Source: an uncultured bacterium (lineage in GTDB: Bacteria; Armatimonadota; UBA5829; DSUL01). Taken from it: 8,541 nt of DNA. Made by a program: the position numbers and the translations under genes. The DNA lies in NCBI GenBank assembly GCA_937967775.1, contig CALCJH010000283.1, positions 1 through 8,541 of the forward strand, read 5' to 3'. Below the pieces are notes generated by a model. The model saw only the letters and a program-made list of their open reading frames with translations. It searched no databases and had not been told where the DNA came from. Below, piece after piece: positions 1-7,736 of this stretch (position 1 is the stretch's first letter; every line of letters begins with the position of its first letter).

Positions 1-612
1 GATGCGCGCTGCACGCTGGATCACCGCAACCCCTTCGAGCTGCTGTGCGCCACCATCCTGGCGGCGCAGTGCACGGATGCCAAGGTCAACACGGTGACCC
101 CGGAGCTGTTCCGGCGGTGGCCGACGCCTGAGGCGATGGCACAAGCGGATATTGCCGAGGTGGAACGTGTGGTGCATCCGCTGGGATTCTTCCGGCAGAA
201 GGCGCGGGCCCTGGTGGAGATGTCGCGGGATATCGTGGCGATCCACGGCGGGGGGGTGCCGCGCACAATGGACGAGCTTATCCACCTGCGCGGCGTGGGC
301 AGGAAGACCGCCAACGTCCTTCTGGGCACGTGTTTCACCGGCGGCGGTGTCATTGTGGATACCCACTGCCGCCGGATCAGCCGCAGGCTAGGCCTGACGC
401 GGGAGACGGATCCGGACCGCATTGAACGGGATCTGATGTCCCTGCTTGCGCCCGAGCACTGGAGTATCTTCGGGCATCTGATGGTCTTTCATGGCAGGGC
501 CGTCTGCGACGCCCGGCGTCCTGCGTGCGAGGCGTGCCCCCTGCTCCACCTGTGTCCCGAAGGGTCGCGGCGCATGGCCGCCGCGACGGCCGTGCAGGAG
601 GTGGCCGGATGA
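1..612 (+). CDS. nth: Endonuclease III (DNA glycosylase/AP lyase), 5' end missing
   Basis: Endonuclease III removes oxidised pyrimidines from DNA and cleaves the abasic site, starting base-excision repair in the cytoplasm. The reading frame is open from base 1, so the true start lies upstream. The visible part is 203 residues, against about 210-235 for whole family members, so only a short N-terminal stretch is missing. Family marks (numbered in the visible part): the early helix with the AAQCTDAKVN segment at 21-30; the helix-hairpin-helix GVGRKTANV at 98-106, where K102 is the expected Schiff-base lysine; the catalytic aspartate D120 in VDTH; and a C-X6-C-X2-C-X5-C iron-sulfur loop at C169, C176, C179 and C185. 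All key residues are present, so the enzyme should be active. The stop overlaps the mrpA start by four bases, so nth is probably co-transcribed with the antiporter operon. Confidence 0.96.
   Translation, partial: DARCTLDHRNPFELLCATILAAQCTDAKVNTVTPELFRRWPTPEAMAQADIAEVERVVHPLGFFRQKARALVEMSRDIVAIHGGGVPRTMDELIHLRGVGRKTANVLLGTCFTGGGVIVDTHCRRISRRLGLTRETDPDRIERDLMSLLAPEHWSIFGHLMVFHGRAVCDARRPACEACPLLHLCPEGSRRMAAATAVQEVAG
596..603 (+). promoter_or_regulatory. Strong Shine-Dalgarno site for mrpA, inside nth
   Basis: AGGAGGTG is a full match to the anti-Shine-Dalgarno end of 16S rRNA. It sits five bases before the ATG at 609, within the last codons of nth. It supports 609 as the start of mrpA, rather than the in-frame upstream ATG at 525, which lies deep in nth. 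It also suggests that mrpA is translated efficiently in its own right as well as by coupling to nth. Confidence 0.75.
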
Positions 613-2912
613 CGGCGCTACCTCTGGCGGTGCTTTCGCCGTTCGCGCTGTCGGCGCTGGCGCCGTGGGCTCACGCGCGCCTGAAGCACCACGCAGGATG
701 GCTGCTGGCCGTTCTGCCGGCGATCCTGACGGCATTCTTCGGCTCGTTGATGCCTCTTGCGGCCTCCGGCGCGCCGGCATCATTCCGCACGCCCTGGGTG
801 GCGAGCGCCGGGGTGATGTTCTCCTTCCATGCGGACGGACTGGCGCTGCTGTTCGCCGTGCTGATCTCCGGGATCGGGACATTCATCCTGATCTATGCTG
901 GAGGATACCTCAAGGGGCATCCCCAGCAGGGGCGGATGTTCGTCTTCCTGCTCCTTTTCATGGGCTCCATGCTGGGTGTGGTCCTTTCGGACAATCTGAT
1001 CACTCTTTTTGTTTTCTGGGAGCTAACCAGCCTGACCAGTTATCTGCTCATCGGGTTCAACCACGAGCAGGAACGGAGCCGCCGCGCGGCTCTGCAGGCC
1101 CTTGTGGTCACCGGCACCGGCGGGCTGGCGATGCTGGCGGGGTTCCTGCTGCTCGGGACGGCGGCGGGCTCGATGGAGCTTTCGGAGATTGTGGAAAAGG
1201 GGGATCAGATCCGCTCCGCCGCGCTCTATCTACCTGTGCTGATCCTGGTGCTTATGGGAGCTTTCACAAAGAGCGCGCAGTTCCCGTTCCATCACTGGCT
1301 GCCGAATGCGATGGAGGCTCCCACGCCTGTCAGCGCCTACCTTCACTCCGCTACGATGGTGAAAGCCGGGGTATTCCTTCTTGCGCGCCTGACCCCCGCG
1401 CTGGGAGGGACACCCGAGTGGGAGGCGTCGCTGACGGTCTTCGGGGCGGCCACGATGCTCGCGGGCGGCGCGCTGGCGCTTGTGAAGACGGATCTAAAGC
1501 AGCTGCTGGCATACTCCACGGTGGCTTCGCTGGGCTTCATGGTGATGCTGCTGGGCATCGGGAGCCCGTATGCAGTCAAAGGCTGCCTGGTGTTCCTGAC
1601 CGCACACGCGCTTTACAAGGGGGCGCTCTTCATGGTGGCCGGCGCGGTGGATCACGAGACAGGCACGCGGGACGCATCAGCGCTGAGTGGGTTGCGGACC
1701 GGGATGCCGTTCACTGCCTTCGCGGCGGTTCTGGCGGGACTGGCGATGGCCGGGCTGGGCCCCTGGCTAAGCTTCATCGGTAAAGAGCTGGCGCTTGAAG
1801 CGGTCCTGGGCGGAGGAAATCTCTGGCTGACGGCAGTCACGGTGCTGACATCAGCCTCGTTCGTGACCGTGGCCGGAGTCACAGGGCTGCGCATCTTTTC
1901 GGGACCACCGTCAGCGGCACCGAAGAAAGCCCACGAGGCTCCCTTAAGTATGTGGATCGGCCCGGTGTGGCTTGCCATCAAGGGAGCCCTTCTGGGGTTG
2001 ATGGCCGGGAAAGCGGCGGCGTTCCTTGCTCCGGCGGTATCGAGCGTGCTGGGACGCCCGGAGCAGATGAAGCTCGCGCTCTGGCACGGTGTGAATGCGG
2101 CGCTGGGGCTGAGCGCGCTCTCCATCGCTCTGGGAGCGGCGGCTTACATCGGATGGGACCGGGTGCGCTCCGCCGGCCGGCTCGGGGATACGATCCTGAA
2201 ATGGGGACCGGACCGTCTGTATGACCTCTCGCTGGATGCCCTGTCGGCGCTGGCGCGGGGCCAGACGCGCGTGGTCCAGAGCGGCTATCTGCGCTACTAC
2301 CTGCTGGCGGTCATCCTGACCGTGATGACGCTTGCCGGCCACGCTCTCTACTCGCGAGGAGAGCCGCCCGTCATGGTGTCCACCGTCCCCGTCACGGCCT
2401 ATGGAGCAGCGGTGGCGCTGATGATCGTCGCCTCGGCGATCGCCGCGGTCCTGCTGGACACCCGTCTGGGAGCGATCGCGGCGCTGGGAGGCGCGGGCGG
2501 GGGCGTGGCTCTCGTCTACGTGATGTACGGGGCGCCGGACCTGGCCATGACTCAGTTCCTAGTGGAGACCCTGACCATCATCCTGTTCGTCCTGATCATT
2601 TTCAAGCTACCGCGATTCGCCCGGCTATCGAGACCTTGGTCGCGGGTTCGGGACGGGCTGATCTCCATTGCGGCGGGCGGCATGATGGCGTATCTGGCGC
2701 TGGTGGCTCTGCACGTGGACCTGCACCCGCCCATCTCCTCCTACTTCGCCGAGAACAGCGTTCCGGCCGGTTTCGGCCGCAACGTCGTGAACGTCATACT
2801 GGTGGATTTCCGCGCTCTGGATACGCTGGGGGAGATCTCGGTGCTGGGGCTGGCGGGGTTGGGAGCATATGCGCTGCTGAAGCTCAGGCTCTCCGGGAGG
2901 AAGGCGGTGTGA
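609..2912 (+). CDS. mrpA: Na+/H+ antiporter subunit MrpA (MnhA)
   Basis: This is the largest subunit of the Mrp cation/proton antiporter, an integral membrane protein related to NuoL of complex I. From the ATG at 609 it has 767 residues, the usual length for MrpA not fused to MrpB (about 800). The N-terminal two thirds is a proton-antiporter membrane domain with the ion-path residues expected in this family: E138 in FWELTS, K221 in [15 protein letters not shown]297 in [16 protein letters not shown], and H333/K337 in [10 protein letters not shown]. The C-terminal third carries an MbhD-like (DUF4040) segment at about 590-680, with GAPDLAMTQ at 641-649 followed by VET (E653). An MbhE-like segment follows at about 695-765, with [17 protein letters not shown]. 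Many hydrophobic helices span the protein. One deviation: the usual MAGLPP loop reads MAGLGPW (380-386). The gene overlaps nth and mrpB by four bases each. The family is well known; the exact ion specificity is inferred. Confidence 0.96.
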   Translation: MTALPLAVLSPFALSALAPWAHARLKHHAGWLLAVLPAILTAFFGSLMPLAASGAPASFRTPWVASAGVMFSFHADGLALLFAVLISGIGTFILIYAGGYLKGHPQQGRMFVFLLLFMGSMLGVVLSDNLITLFVFWELTSLTSYLLIGFNHEQERSRRAALQALVVTGTGGLAMLAGFLLLGTAAGSMELSEIVEKGDQIRSAALYLPVLILVLMGAFTKSAQFPFHHWLPNAMEAPTPVSAYLHSATMVKAGVFLLARLTPALGGTPEWEASLTVFGAATMLAGGALALVKTDLKQLLAYSTVASLGFMVMLLGIGSPYAVKGCLVFLTAHALYKGALFMVAGAVDHETGTRDASALSGLRTGMPFTAFAAVLAGLAMAGLGPWLSFIGKELALEAVLGGGNLWLTAVTVLTSASFVTVAGVTGLRIFSGPPSAAPKKAHEAPLSMWIGPVWLAIKGALLGLMAGKAAAFLAPAVSSVLGRPEQMKLALWHGVNAALGLSALSIALGAAAYIGWDRVRSAGRLGDTILKWGPDRLYDLSLDALSALARGQTRVVQSGYLRYYLLAVILTVMTLAGHALYSRGEPPVMVSTVPVTAYGAAVALMIVASAIAAVLLDTRLGAIAALGGAGGGVALVYVMYGAPDLAMTQFLVETLTIILFVLIIFKLPRFARLSRPWSRVRDGLISIAAGGMMAYLALVALHVDLHPPISSYFAENSVPAGFGRNVVNVILVDFRALDTLGEISVLGLAGLGAYALLKLRLSGRKAV

Positions 2913-3328
2913 GCGATCTCATCCTGAGCACAGCGACGCGCTTCCTCATGCCGCTGTTCCTGACGTTCGCGGTGTTCCTGCTGCTGCGCGGACACAACGA
3001 ACCGGGCGGAGGATTCATCGCCGGGCTGGTGGCGGCGGCCGGATTCGCCCTGTATTCTCTGGCATACTCTCCCGGCAGAATGTTGCAACTGCTGAGGGTG
3101 GGGCCGCGCACGTTGATCGGGTGGGGTTTACTGCTGGCGGCAGTAAGCGGGCTGCCCGCACTTGCGGCCGGCACGCCTTTTCTGACCGCCCTGTGGGCCA
3201 AGCTGCACATTCCAGGTCTTGTCAACCTGAAAGTGGGAACGCCGCTGATCTTTGATGTGGGCGTCTTCCTGACGGTCGTCGGAGTGGTGCTGACCGTGGT
3301 GGTGGCGCTGCAGGAGGAAGAGGACTGA
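2909..3328 (+). CDS. mrpB: Na+/H+ antiporter subunit MrpB (MnhB)
   Basis: MrpB is a small membrane subunit of the Mrp antiporter complex. The start is the GTG at 2909, which overlaps the mrpA stop as GTGA and has GGGAGG about eight bases upstream. This gives 139 residues, normal for the family (about 140). The frame is open further upstream, but that part only shadows mrpA. The MrpB signature is [14 protein letters not shown] (27-40), with H29, P32 and the GGGF turn. Later comes a conserved [16 protein letters not shown] stretch (110-125). Four hydrophobic segments are visible at about 9-27, 35-53, 68-87 and 113-134. It ends in an acidic tail (EEED). The separate mrpA and mrpB genes match the seven-subunit (group 1) operon type rather than the fused mrpA' type. 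Confidence 0.95.
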   Translation: MSDLILSTATRFLMPLFLTFAVFLLLRGHNEPGGGFIAGLVAAAGFALYSLAYSPGRMLQLLRVGPRTLIGWGLLLAAVSGLPALAAGTPFLTALWAKLHIPGLVNLKVGTPLIFDVGVFLTVVGVVLTVVVALQEEED

Positions 3329-3329
3329 G

Positions 3330-3677
3330 GTGGAGAATCTTCTTGCCCTGGTGATCGGAGTGCTGTACGCGGCAGGCATTTATATGATGCTTCGCCGGAG
3401 CCTTGTGAAGCTGATCATCGGCCTTGCGTTGCTGAGCAATGCAGCCAACCTGCTGATCTTCACCTCTGGCGGCCTGGTCCCCGCAAGGCCGCCGCTGATC
3501 GCCCGCGGAGAATCGGCGCTGGCCGCGCCGTTTGCCGATCCACTCCCGCAGGCGCTCATTCTGACGGCCATCGTCATCAGCTTCGGGGTGATGGCATTCG
3601 CTCTGGTTCTGTTCTATCGGGCCGCCGAAGAAGCCGGTGCCGATGACCTGGATCGTCTGACGAGCACAGACACGTGA
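3330..3677 (+). CDS. mrpC: Na+/H+ antiporter subunit MrpC (MnhC)
   Basis: MrpC is a small three-helix membrane subunit, homologous to NuoK of complex I, in the membrane part of the Mrp complex. It starts at the GTG at 3330, one base after the mrpB stop. The purine-rich AGGAGGAAGAGG run at 3312-3323, inside the end of mrpB, can serve as ribosome binding site. The 115 residues match the family length. Signatures: [19 protein letters not shown] (26-44), with the conserved asparagines N37 and N40, and [17 protein letters not shown] (70-86), the typical P-Q-A-L-x-L-T-A-I-V-I helix. The tail is acidic and polar. Its stop overlaps the mrpD start by four bases. Confidence 0.95.
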   Translation: MENLLALVIGVLYAAGIYMMLRRSLVKLIIGLALLSNAANLLIFTSGGLVPARPPLIARGESALAAPFADPLPQALILTAIVISFGVMAFALVLFYRAAEEAGADDLDRLTSTDT

Positions 3678-5173
3678 GCGTCCTGACGGTCATCCCCGTG
3701 CTCATTCCCCTTTGCTGCGCGGTGGCCTCGCTTCTGGCGCGCCGCAGCATTCGGCTTCAGCGGAAGCTGGCGGTGGCAGGCACGGCGGCGCTCCTTTTTG
3801 CAGCGATCGGCTTGATGACGGCCGTGCTGCACCATGGCGTGCTCTGCACCCAGTCGGGTAGCTGGCCGGCGCCGTTCGGCATCACCCTGGTGGCCGACAT
3901 CCTGAGCTCGGTCATGGTGATGCTGACCGGTCTGATGGGGCTGGCTGTGGCCATCTACTCCCTTGCGTCCATGGACGAAGCCCGGGAGCGCTCCGGATAC
4001 TACCCCCTCCTCCATATGCTTCTGGCAGGGGTGAACGGGGCGTTCCTGACAGGCGACCTGTTCAACCTGTACGTCTGGTTCGAGGTAATGCTGATCGCCT
4101 CGTTCGTCCTGCTGGCTCTGGGCGGCGAGAGGGCGCAGATGGAAGGGGCCATCAAATATGTCACGCTCAACCTTATGGCGAGCGCCCTGTTCCTGGCCGG
4201 GGTGGGCATCCTGTACGGGATGGCTGGCACGCTGAACATGGCGGACCTTTCGCTGAAGCTGCGGGACACGGGCCACCACGGGCTGATCACCTGCGTGGCG
4301 ATGCTGTTCCTGACGGCGTTTGGCGTGAAGGCGGCGCTTTTCCCGGTGTTCTGCTGGCTGCCGGCGTCCTATCACACCCCACCGGTAGCGGTATCGGCCA
4401 TCTTCGCCGGTTTGCTGACCAAGGTGGGCGTTTACTCTCTGTTGCGGGTGTTCACCCTGATCTTCACGCAGGACATCCCTTACACGCACACCATCATCCT
4501 CTGGGCGGCGGGACTCACGATGGTGACCGGGGTGCTCGGGGCCTTCGCTCAGAATGAGTTCCGCAGGATCCTGAGCTTCCACAGCATCAGCCAGATCGGC
4601 TACATGGTGATGGGCCTCGGGCTGTTCTCTCCCATGGCTCTGGCGGGATCGGTCTACTTCCTCGTCCACCACAGCGTTGTCAAGACCAATCTCTTCCTGA
4701 TCAGCGGTGTGGCGGAGAAGCTTGGCGGCTCGTTCGAGTTGAAGAAGCTCGGAGGGCTGTACTCATCCTCGCCGGTGGTGGCCGGTCTCTTTTTCGTAGT
4801 GGCCATGTCGCTGGCCGGGATGCCCCCGCTCGCCGGTTTCGTCGGCAAGTTCATCCTGGCGCGGGCCGGGCTGGAGGCCGGACAATGGGTCATCGTGGGG
4901 GTGGCGCTGGCCGTCGGAATGGTGACCCTGATGTCCATGACAAAGATCTGGGGGGAGGCCTTCTGGAAGGGATCTCCCGGCACTGCACTCCCGCAGCCAC
5001 CTTCAAGGAAGGTTCTCGTGACACTGCTCGTTCCCGTGGCGTTTCTTGCTGCACTGACAGTGCTCACGGGGATCGGGGCGGCTCCGCTGATCCACGTCGC
5101 ATTGCGCGCCGCAGAGCAGATGCTGGACAACTCACAGTACATTGCCGCAGTCCTCGGGGAGGGTATGCGCTAG
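3674..5173 (+). CDS. mrpD: Na+/H+ antiporter subunit MrpD (MnhD)
   Basis: MrpD is the second large antiporter-like subunit, related to NuoM/NuoN, and contributes to ion translocation. It has 499 residues from the GTG at 3674, close to the usual 490-500. Key residues of the proton-antiporter domain are present: E137 in the [10 protein letters not shown] helix, K219 in [16 protein letters not shown], then [17 protein letters not shown], and [20 protein letters not shown]. Near the C-terminus is [13 protein letters not shown], the normal Pro-Pro form. Many hydrophobic helices are visible along the length. The start overlaps the mrpC stop as GTGA. No clear Shine-Dalgarno is seen upstream, so translation probably depends on ribosomes finishing mrpC. 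The start choice is supported by the family-like N-terminus ([11 protein letters not shown]). Confidence 0.96.
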   Translation: MSVLTVIPVLIPLCCAVASLLARRSIRLQRKLAVAGTAALLFAAIGLMTAVLHHGVLCTQSGSWPAPFGITLVADILSSVMVMLTGLMGLAVAIYSLASMDEARERSGYYPLLHMLLAGVNGAFLTGDLFNLYVWFEVMLIASFVLLALGGERAQMEGAIKYVTLNLMASALFLAGVGILYGMAGTLNMADLSLKLRDTGHHGLITCVAMLFLTAFGVKAALFPVFCWLPASYHTPPVAVSAIFAGLLTKVGVYSLLRVFTLIFTQDIPYTHTIILWAAGLTMVTGVLGAFAQNEFRRILSFHSISQIGYMVMGLGLFSPMALAGSVYFLVHHSVVKTNLFLISGVAEKLGGSFELKKLGGLYSSSPVVAGLFFVVAMSLAGMPPLAGFVGKFILARAGLEAGQWVIVGVALAVGMVTLMSMTKIWGEAFWKGSPGTALPQPPSRKVLVTLLVPVAFLAALTVLTGIGAAPLIHVALRAAEQMLDNSQYIAAVLGEGMR

Positions 5174-5652
5174 TGTTCGCGTGGAACATGGTGCTGGCGC
5201 TGGCCTGGGCAGCTCTCCACGGGGAGTTCTCCCTGACGTCCCTGTCGGTCGGTTTCGCCGTGGGCTACCTGCTGCTTGCGCTGCTGGTGCGCGGAGGACT
5301 TGTGGGGGAGAGCCCATATACGGCCCGCTTTAGCCGCGCGGCCGGCTTCATCGCCTTCTTCCTCTGGGAGCTGGTGCTGGCGAACATTCGCATCGCCTAC
5401 GACGTGTTGACTCCAAGGCATCATATGCAGCCGGGCATCGTGGCCATCCCGCTGGATGCTAAGACGGATGCGGAGATCACATTGCTGGCAAACTTCATCA
5501 CTCTGACACCCGGCACGCTGAGCCTGGATGTCTCGGAGGACCGCCGGCTGCTCTACATCCACGCGATGTATATCGAGAACGGAGATCCGGACGGTCTCCG
5601 CACCGACGTAAAGAACGGCTTCGAGCGCCGCCTGCTGGAGACGCTGAGATGA
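5173..5652 (+). CDS. mrpE: Na+/H+ antiporter subunit MrpE (MnhE)
   Basis: MrpE is a membrane subunit of the Mrp complex with N-terminal helices and a conserved cytoplasmic C-terminal domain. The GTG at 5173 shares one base with the mrpD stop (TAGTG) and is preceded at nine bases by GGGGAGGG (5156-5163). It gives 159 residues, the usual length (about 158-165). An ATG five codons later (5188) is a possible alternative start. Hydrophobic segments lie at about 4-14, 22-40 and 56-77. The family hallmark is the run from [16 protein letters not shown] (105-120) into [14 protein letters not shown] (121-134). The frame is open upstream, but that only shadows mrpD. The gene overlaps mrpF by four bases. 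Confidence 0.94.
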   Translation: MFAWNMVLALAWAALHGEFSLTSLSVGFAVGYLLLALLVRGGLVGESPYTARFSRAAGFIAFFLWELVLANIRIAYDVLTPRHHMQPGIVAIPLDAKTDAEITLLANFITLTPGTLSLDVSEDRRLLYIHAMYIENGDPDGLRTDVKNGFERRLLETLR

Positions 5653-5939
5653 CTCTTACGGAAGGAACAGCCGCGAACGCGGCTGCGATCTCACTTCTTG
5701 TGCTGGCGGTCTCGATGTTGCTCGCCTTCGTGCGGGTGGTACTGGGGCCGACGCTGCCGGACCGGGTGATCGCCCTGGACCTGCTGACCTCCTGTGCTGC
5801 GGGGTTCATGGTGGCCTACTCGGTGCGTAGCGGCAACCCGGTGTTCATGGACGTGGCTATTGTCGTGGCGCTGGTGGCCTTTCTGGCGACGGTCGGCTTC
5901 GCCCGGTATGTGGCCAAGCGCGCGGAGCAGGACCGATGA
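5649..5939 (+). CDS. mrpF: Na+/H+ antiporter subunit MrpF (MnhF)
   Basis: MrpF is a small three-helix membrane subunit of the Mrp antiporter. The ATG at 5649 overlaps the mrpE stop (ATGA), and GGAG at 5637-5640 lies eight bases upstream. The 96 residues match the family (about 90-97). The signature is VLGPTLPDRVIALDLLTS (31-48), with the conserved D38-R39 and D44 between the first two helices. It is followed by the NPVFMDVAIVVALVAFLATV helix region. Hydrophobic segments lie at about 11-32, 40-57 and 66-85. The tail is basic and polar. It overlaps mrpG by four bases. Confidence 0.95.
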   Translation: MTLTEGTAANAAAISLLVLAVSMLLAFVRVVLGPTLPDRVIALDLLTSCAAGFMVAYSVRSGNPVFMDVAIVVALVAFLATVGFARYVAKRAEQDR

Positions 5940-6313
5940 GAGAAATCCTGGCCGCCGTTCTGATGTTGCTGGGGAGCGCGCTCGCGCTGATCGCCTCCAT
6001 CGGCGTGATCCGGATGCCAGACATGTTCTCGCGCATGCAGGCATCCAGCAAGGCAGGAACTCTGGGGGTCGCGCTGGTCGCTGCAGGAGCGGCTGTATTC
6101 TTCCACGCAGTGCCCGTAACCTCCCGGGCACTGTTGATCATCGTATTCTTCCTTCTGACCGCTCCGGTGGCGGCGCACATCATCGCGCGATCGGCATATC
6201 TGATGAGAGTCCCGATGTGGGAAGGCACTCTGATGGACGAATGGCGGGGACGGCTGACGGCGGAGGAAACGGGGGAGAAGCCGGGATCTCCCGGAAGCGA
6301 TCTGGCCTCCTGA
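5936..6313 (+). CDS. mrpG: Na+/H+ antiporter subunit MrpG (MnhG)
   Basis: MrpG is the last small membrane subunit of the Mrp antiporter. The ATG at 5936 overlaps the mrpF stop (ATGA), with AGGA just upstream. The 125 residues are within the family range (about 100-130). The signature is RMPDMFSRMQASSKAGTLGV (26-45), the usual R-x-P-D-x-x-x-R-x-x-A-x-x-K-x-x-T-L-G form. It is followed by a helix ending near 58 and a third helix, LLIIVFFLLTAPVAAHIIAR. About the last 30 residues are polar and rich in Glu and Gly, probably a cytoplasmic tail. It closes the canonical A-G order; no further mrp-related gene follows. Confidence 0.94.
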   Translation: MREILAAVLMLLGSALALIASIGVIRMPDMFSRMQASSKAGTLGVALVAAGAAVFFHAVPVTSRALLIIVFFLLTAPVAAHIIARSAYLMRVPMWEGTLMDEWRGRLTAEETGEKPGSPGSDLAS

Positions 6314-6380
6314 AAGACGCTTCTTGCTCCCGCGACGCCACGGCGCGGAGCGGGTATAACAGGAGAAGGGAGTCGCCGCC
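6314..6380 (+). other. Intergenic gap with a GC-rich hairpin
   Basis: This 67-bp gap between mrpG and the LON-domain gene holds an imperfect inverted repeat. CCGCG at 6330-6334 pairs with CGCGG at 6344-6348 around a nine-base loop, and GCT (6326-6328) can pair with AGC (6349-6351) across one bulged C. No T-run follows, so it is not a standard Rho-independent terminator. It could be a message-stabilising or processing structure, or chance in GC-rich DNA. A TATAAC at 6355-6360 resembles a -10 box, but no -35 at normal spacing is visible. The purine-rich AGGAGAAGGGAG at 6361-6372 is the ribosome binding site of the next gene, eight bases before its ATG. Confidence 0.4.
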
Positions 6381-7058
6381 ATGTCCGAGCAGCTCAACTA
6401 CCTGAGGCTCTTTCCTCTCTCGCTGGTCCTTTTCCCGGGAGTGCGCACACCCCTGCACATTTTCGAAGACCGCTACAAACAGATGATCAACGAGTGCATC
6501 ACGCTGGATGAGCCGTTCGGAGTGGTGCTGGTGCGGGACGATGTGGAGGAAGAGGACTTTCCGCACGAATACGGCACGGCGGCCATCGTGACGCACGTGG
6601 AGAGGCTCTCCGGTGGACGGATGAACATCGTGGTGCAGGGGGAGCGGCGATTCCGCATCGTGGAGCTCGTTCCCGGACATCCCTACCGGGCGGCCATGGT
6701 GGAGTTCCTGGATCCGGTGGTGCCTGCCTCTCTGAAGCGCTCGAAACTTCCCGCCGATGTGTCAGACGCGTTCACGCGCTACGTAAAGCTGCTGGCGAGC
6801 CTGGCCGGACAGTCCGTGGACGCCCTGGAGCTGCCGGACGACGTGGAGATGCTGGCTTCGGTGGTGGCGTCGCTCCTGGCCGTCCCGCTGGAGATGCGCC
6901 AGGATCTGCTGCAGCAACTGGACGTGCAACGTCTGCTGGAGCAGGAGCTGGAGCTGCTAAACGAGCAGATCGAGACGCTCACAGAGGTGGCTCGCCGCCC
7001 GCGCCAGGCCGCCCCGCTGGACTGGAAGGAAGACGGCATGCCGTTCTCCCTGAACTGA
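6381..7058 (+). CDS. Stand-alone LON substrate-binding domain protein
   Basis: The protein has 225 residues and matches the N-terminal substrate-binding domain of Lon (La) protease. It has no Walker A/B ATPase motifs and no Ser-Lys peptidase domain, so it cannot be a protease by itself. Marks of the domain: LFPLSLVLFPGVRTPLHIFEDRYKQMI within 10-36, then FGVVLV (46-51), YGTAAIVTHVERLSGGRMNIVVQGERRFRI within 64-93, and PYRAAMVEFLD (101-111). Residues 120-205 look mainly helical, with a Leu/Gln/Glu-rich stretch at 174-203 that could form a coiled coil. No signal peptide or membrane helix is seen, so it is probably cytoplasmic. The ATG at 6381 has a good ribosome binding site eight bases upstream. 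Stand-alone proteins of this type are widespread and their role is not settled; substrate or partner binding is inferred from the domain. The fold assignment is firm, the function is not. Confidence 0.9.
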   Translation: MSEQLNYLRLFPLSLVLFPGVRTPLHIFEDRYKQMINECITLDEPFGVVLVRDDVEEEDFPHEYGTAAIVTHVERLSGGRMNIVVQGERRFRIVELVPGHPYRAAMVEFLDPVVPASLKRSKLPADVSDAFTRYVKLLASLAGQSVDALELPDDVEMLASVVASLLAVPLEMRQDLLQQLDVQRLLEQELELLNEQIETLTEVARRPRQAAPLDWKEDGMPFSLN

Positions 7059-7073
7059 GGGTGCCGGGGCGCA
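7059..7073. other. Convergent junction without a visible terminator
   Basis: Only 15 bases separate the stop of the LON-domain gene (plus strand) from the stop of metW (minus strand). No strong hairpin with a T-run is seen on either strand here. Transcription from the two sides must end inside the opposite gene, by Rho-type termination, or by collision. Confidence 0.5.
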
Positions 7074-7736
7074 TCAGTCGCGGGAGACCATGAAGATGGC
7101 CTGCTCCGCCAGCAGGTTGGGCCAGAGGCGGACGGGCACGAAACGTCCGTCCCGCGTACTGCGCAGGAAAACACTCCGGTGAATCCTCAGTTTCTCTCGC
7201 CGGAGCAGATCCTGAAAGTCCCGGATGGTGGTCAGGTGGATGTTCGGGCTGTCGTACCACTCGTAGGGCAGCCGCTTCGTCCGGGGCATCCGGCCCAGCA
7301 GCGCAAGCTGCAGCCGGGCGCTCCAGTGGGCGAAATTGGGGAAGCTGACGATCACCCTGCGCCCGACGCGCGCGGCCTCCCGCATCAGGAAGTCCGGGCG
7401 GTGGAGCACCTGGATGACGTTCGTGAGGATGACATAATCCAGCGCCTGGTCGCCGAAGTCCGCGAGCCCTTCGTCCAGGTCTCCGTGATAGACGGGCAAC
7501 CCCTTGGACACACAGACCTGGATGGCTTCCTCGTCAATGTCCACCCCCTGCGGGAAGACCTTTTTGCGTTCCTGCAGCGCCTTCAGCAGGTCGCCCGTGC
7601 CACAGCCCAGGTCCAGCACCCGGGTGCCCGGCTCCACCAGCTCGATGATGTATTCCAGCTCGCCTTTCAGCGGCGCCGTGCGCTGAAGGGCTTCCTCACG
7701 GGGCAGAGGGGGTGCGGCGGGCTCAGTCAACGGCAT
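7074..7736 (-). CDS. metW: Methionine biosynthesis protein MetW
   Basis: MetW is a class I SAM-methyltransferase-fold protein that works with MetX in the homoserine acylation step of methionine synthesis in several bacteria; its exact activity is not well settled. The frame gives 220 residues. Motif I is VLDLGCGTGDLL (40-51) and the acidic end of strand 2 is VDID (65-68). Family-typical stretches follow: YVILTNVIQVLHRPD (101-115), SFPNFAHWSAR (131-141), and the block from LPYEWYDSP to NIHLTTIRDF (156-174). The first 24 or so residues are a Pro/Ala-rich extension compared with typical MetW, which starts just before the motif I strand. No obvious alternative start codon fits after the extension, apart from a TTG at codon 3. 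The start lies inside metX with a 14-base overlap and no clear Shine-Dalgarno, which points to translational coupling with metX. Confidence 0.92.
   Translation of the reverse strand: MPLTEPAAPPLPREEALQRTAPLKGELEYIIELVEPGTRVLDLGCGTGDLLKALQERKKVFPQGVDIDEEAIQVCVSKGLPVYHGDLDEGLADFGDQALDYVILTNVIQVLHRPDFLMREAARVGRRVIVSFPNFAHWSARLQLALLGRMPRTKRLPYEWYDSPNIHLTTIRDFQDLLRREKLRIHRSVFLRSTRDGRFVPVRLWPNLLAEQAIFMVSRD

Noticed and set aside
491..1783. A 430-codon open frame on the plus strand crossing nth and mrpA
   Set aside because: It is out of frame with both genes. Its Gly/Arg/Ala-rich sequence has no domain, while the overlapping frames encode conserved families.
3614..4672. A 352-codon open frame on the minus strand opposite mrpD
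   Set aside because: It lies fully antisense to a well-supported membrane protein. Its product is extremely rich in His, Gln, Arg and Asp, as expected from the complement of hydrophobic codons in GC-rich DNA. No recognisable domain was seen.
6355..6360. TATAAC as the -10 box of a promoter for the LON-domain gene
   Set aside because: No -35 element at 16-18 bp spacing was found (the nearest TTG is about 25 bp away), and the element abuts the ribosome binding site, leaving almost no leader. It is kept only as a weak possibility.
5794..6405. A 203-codon plus-strand frame over mrpF and mrpG
   Set aside because: It is a shadow of two conserved genes. The product is low-complexity and Arg/Ser-rich, with no family features.
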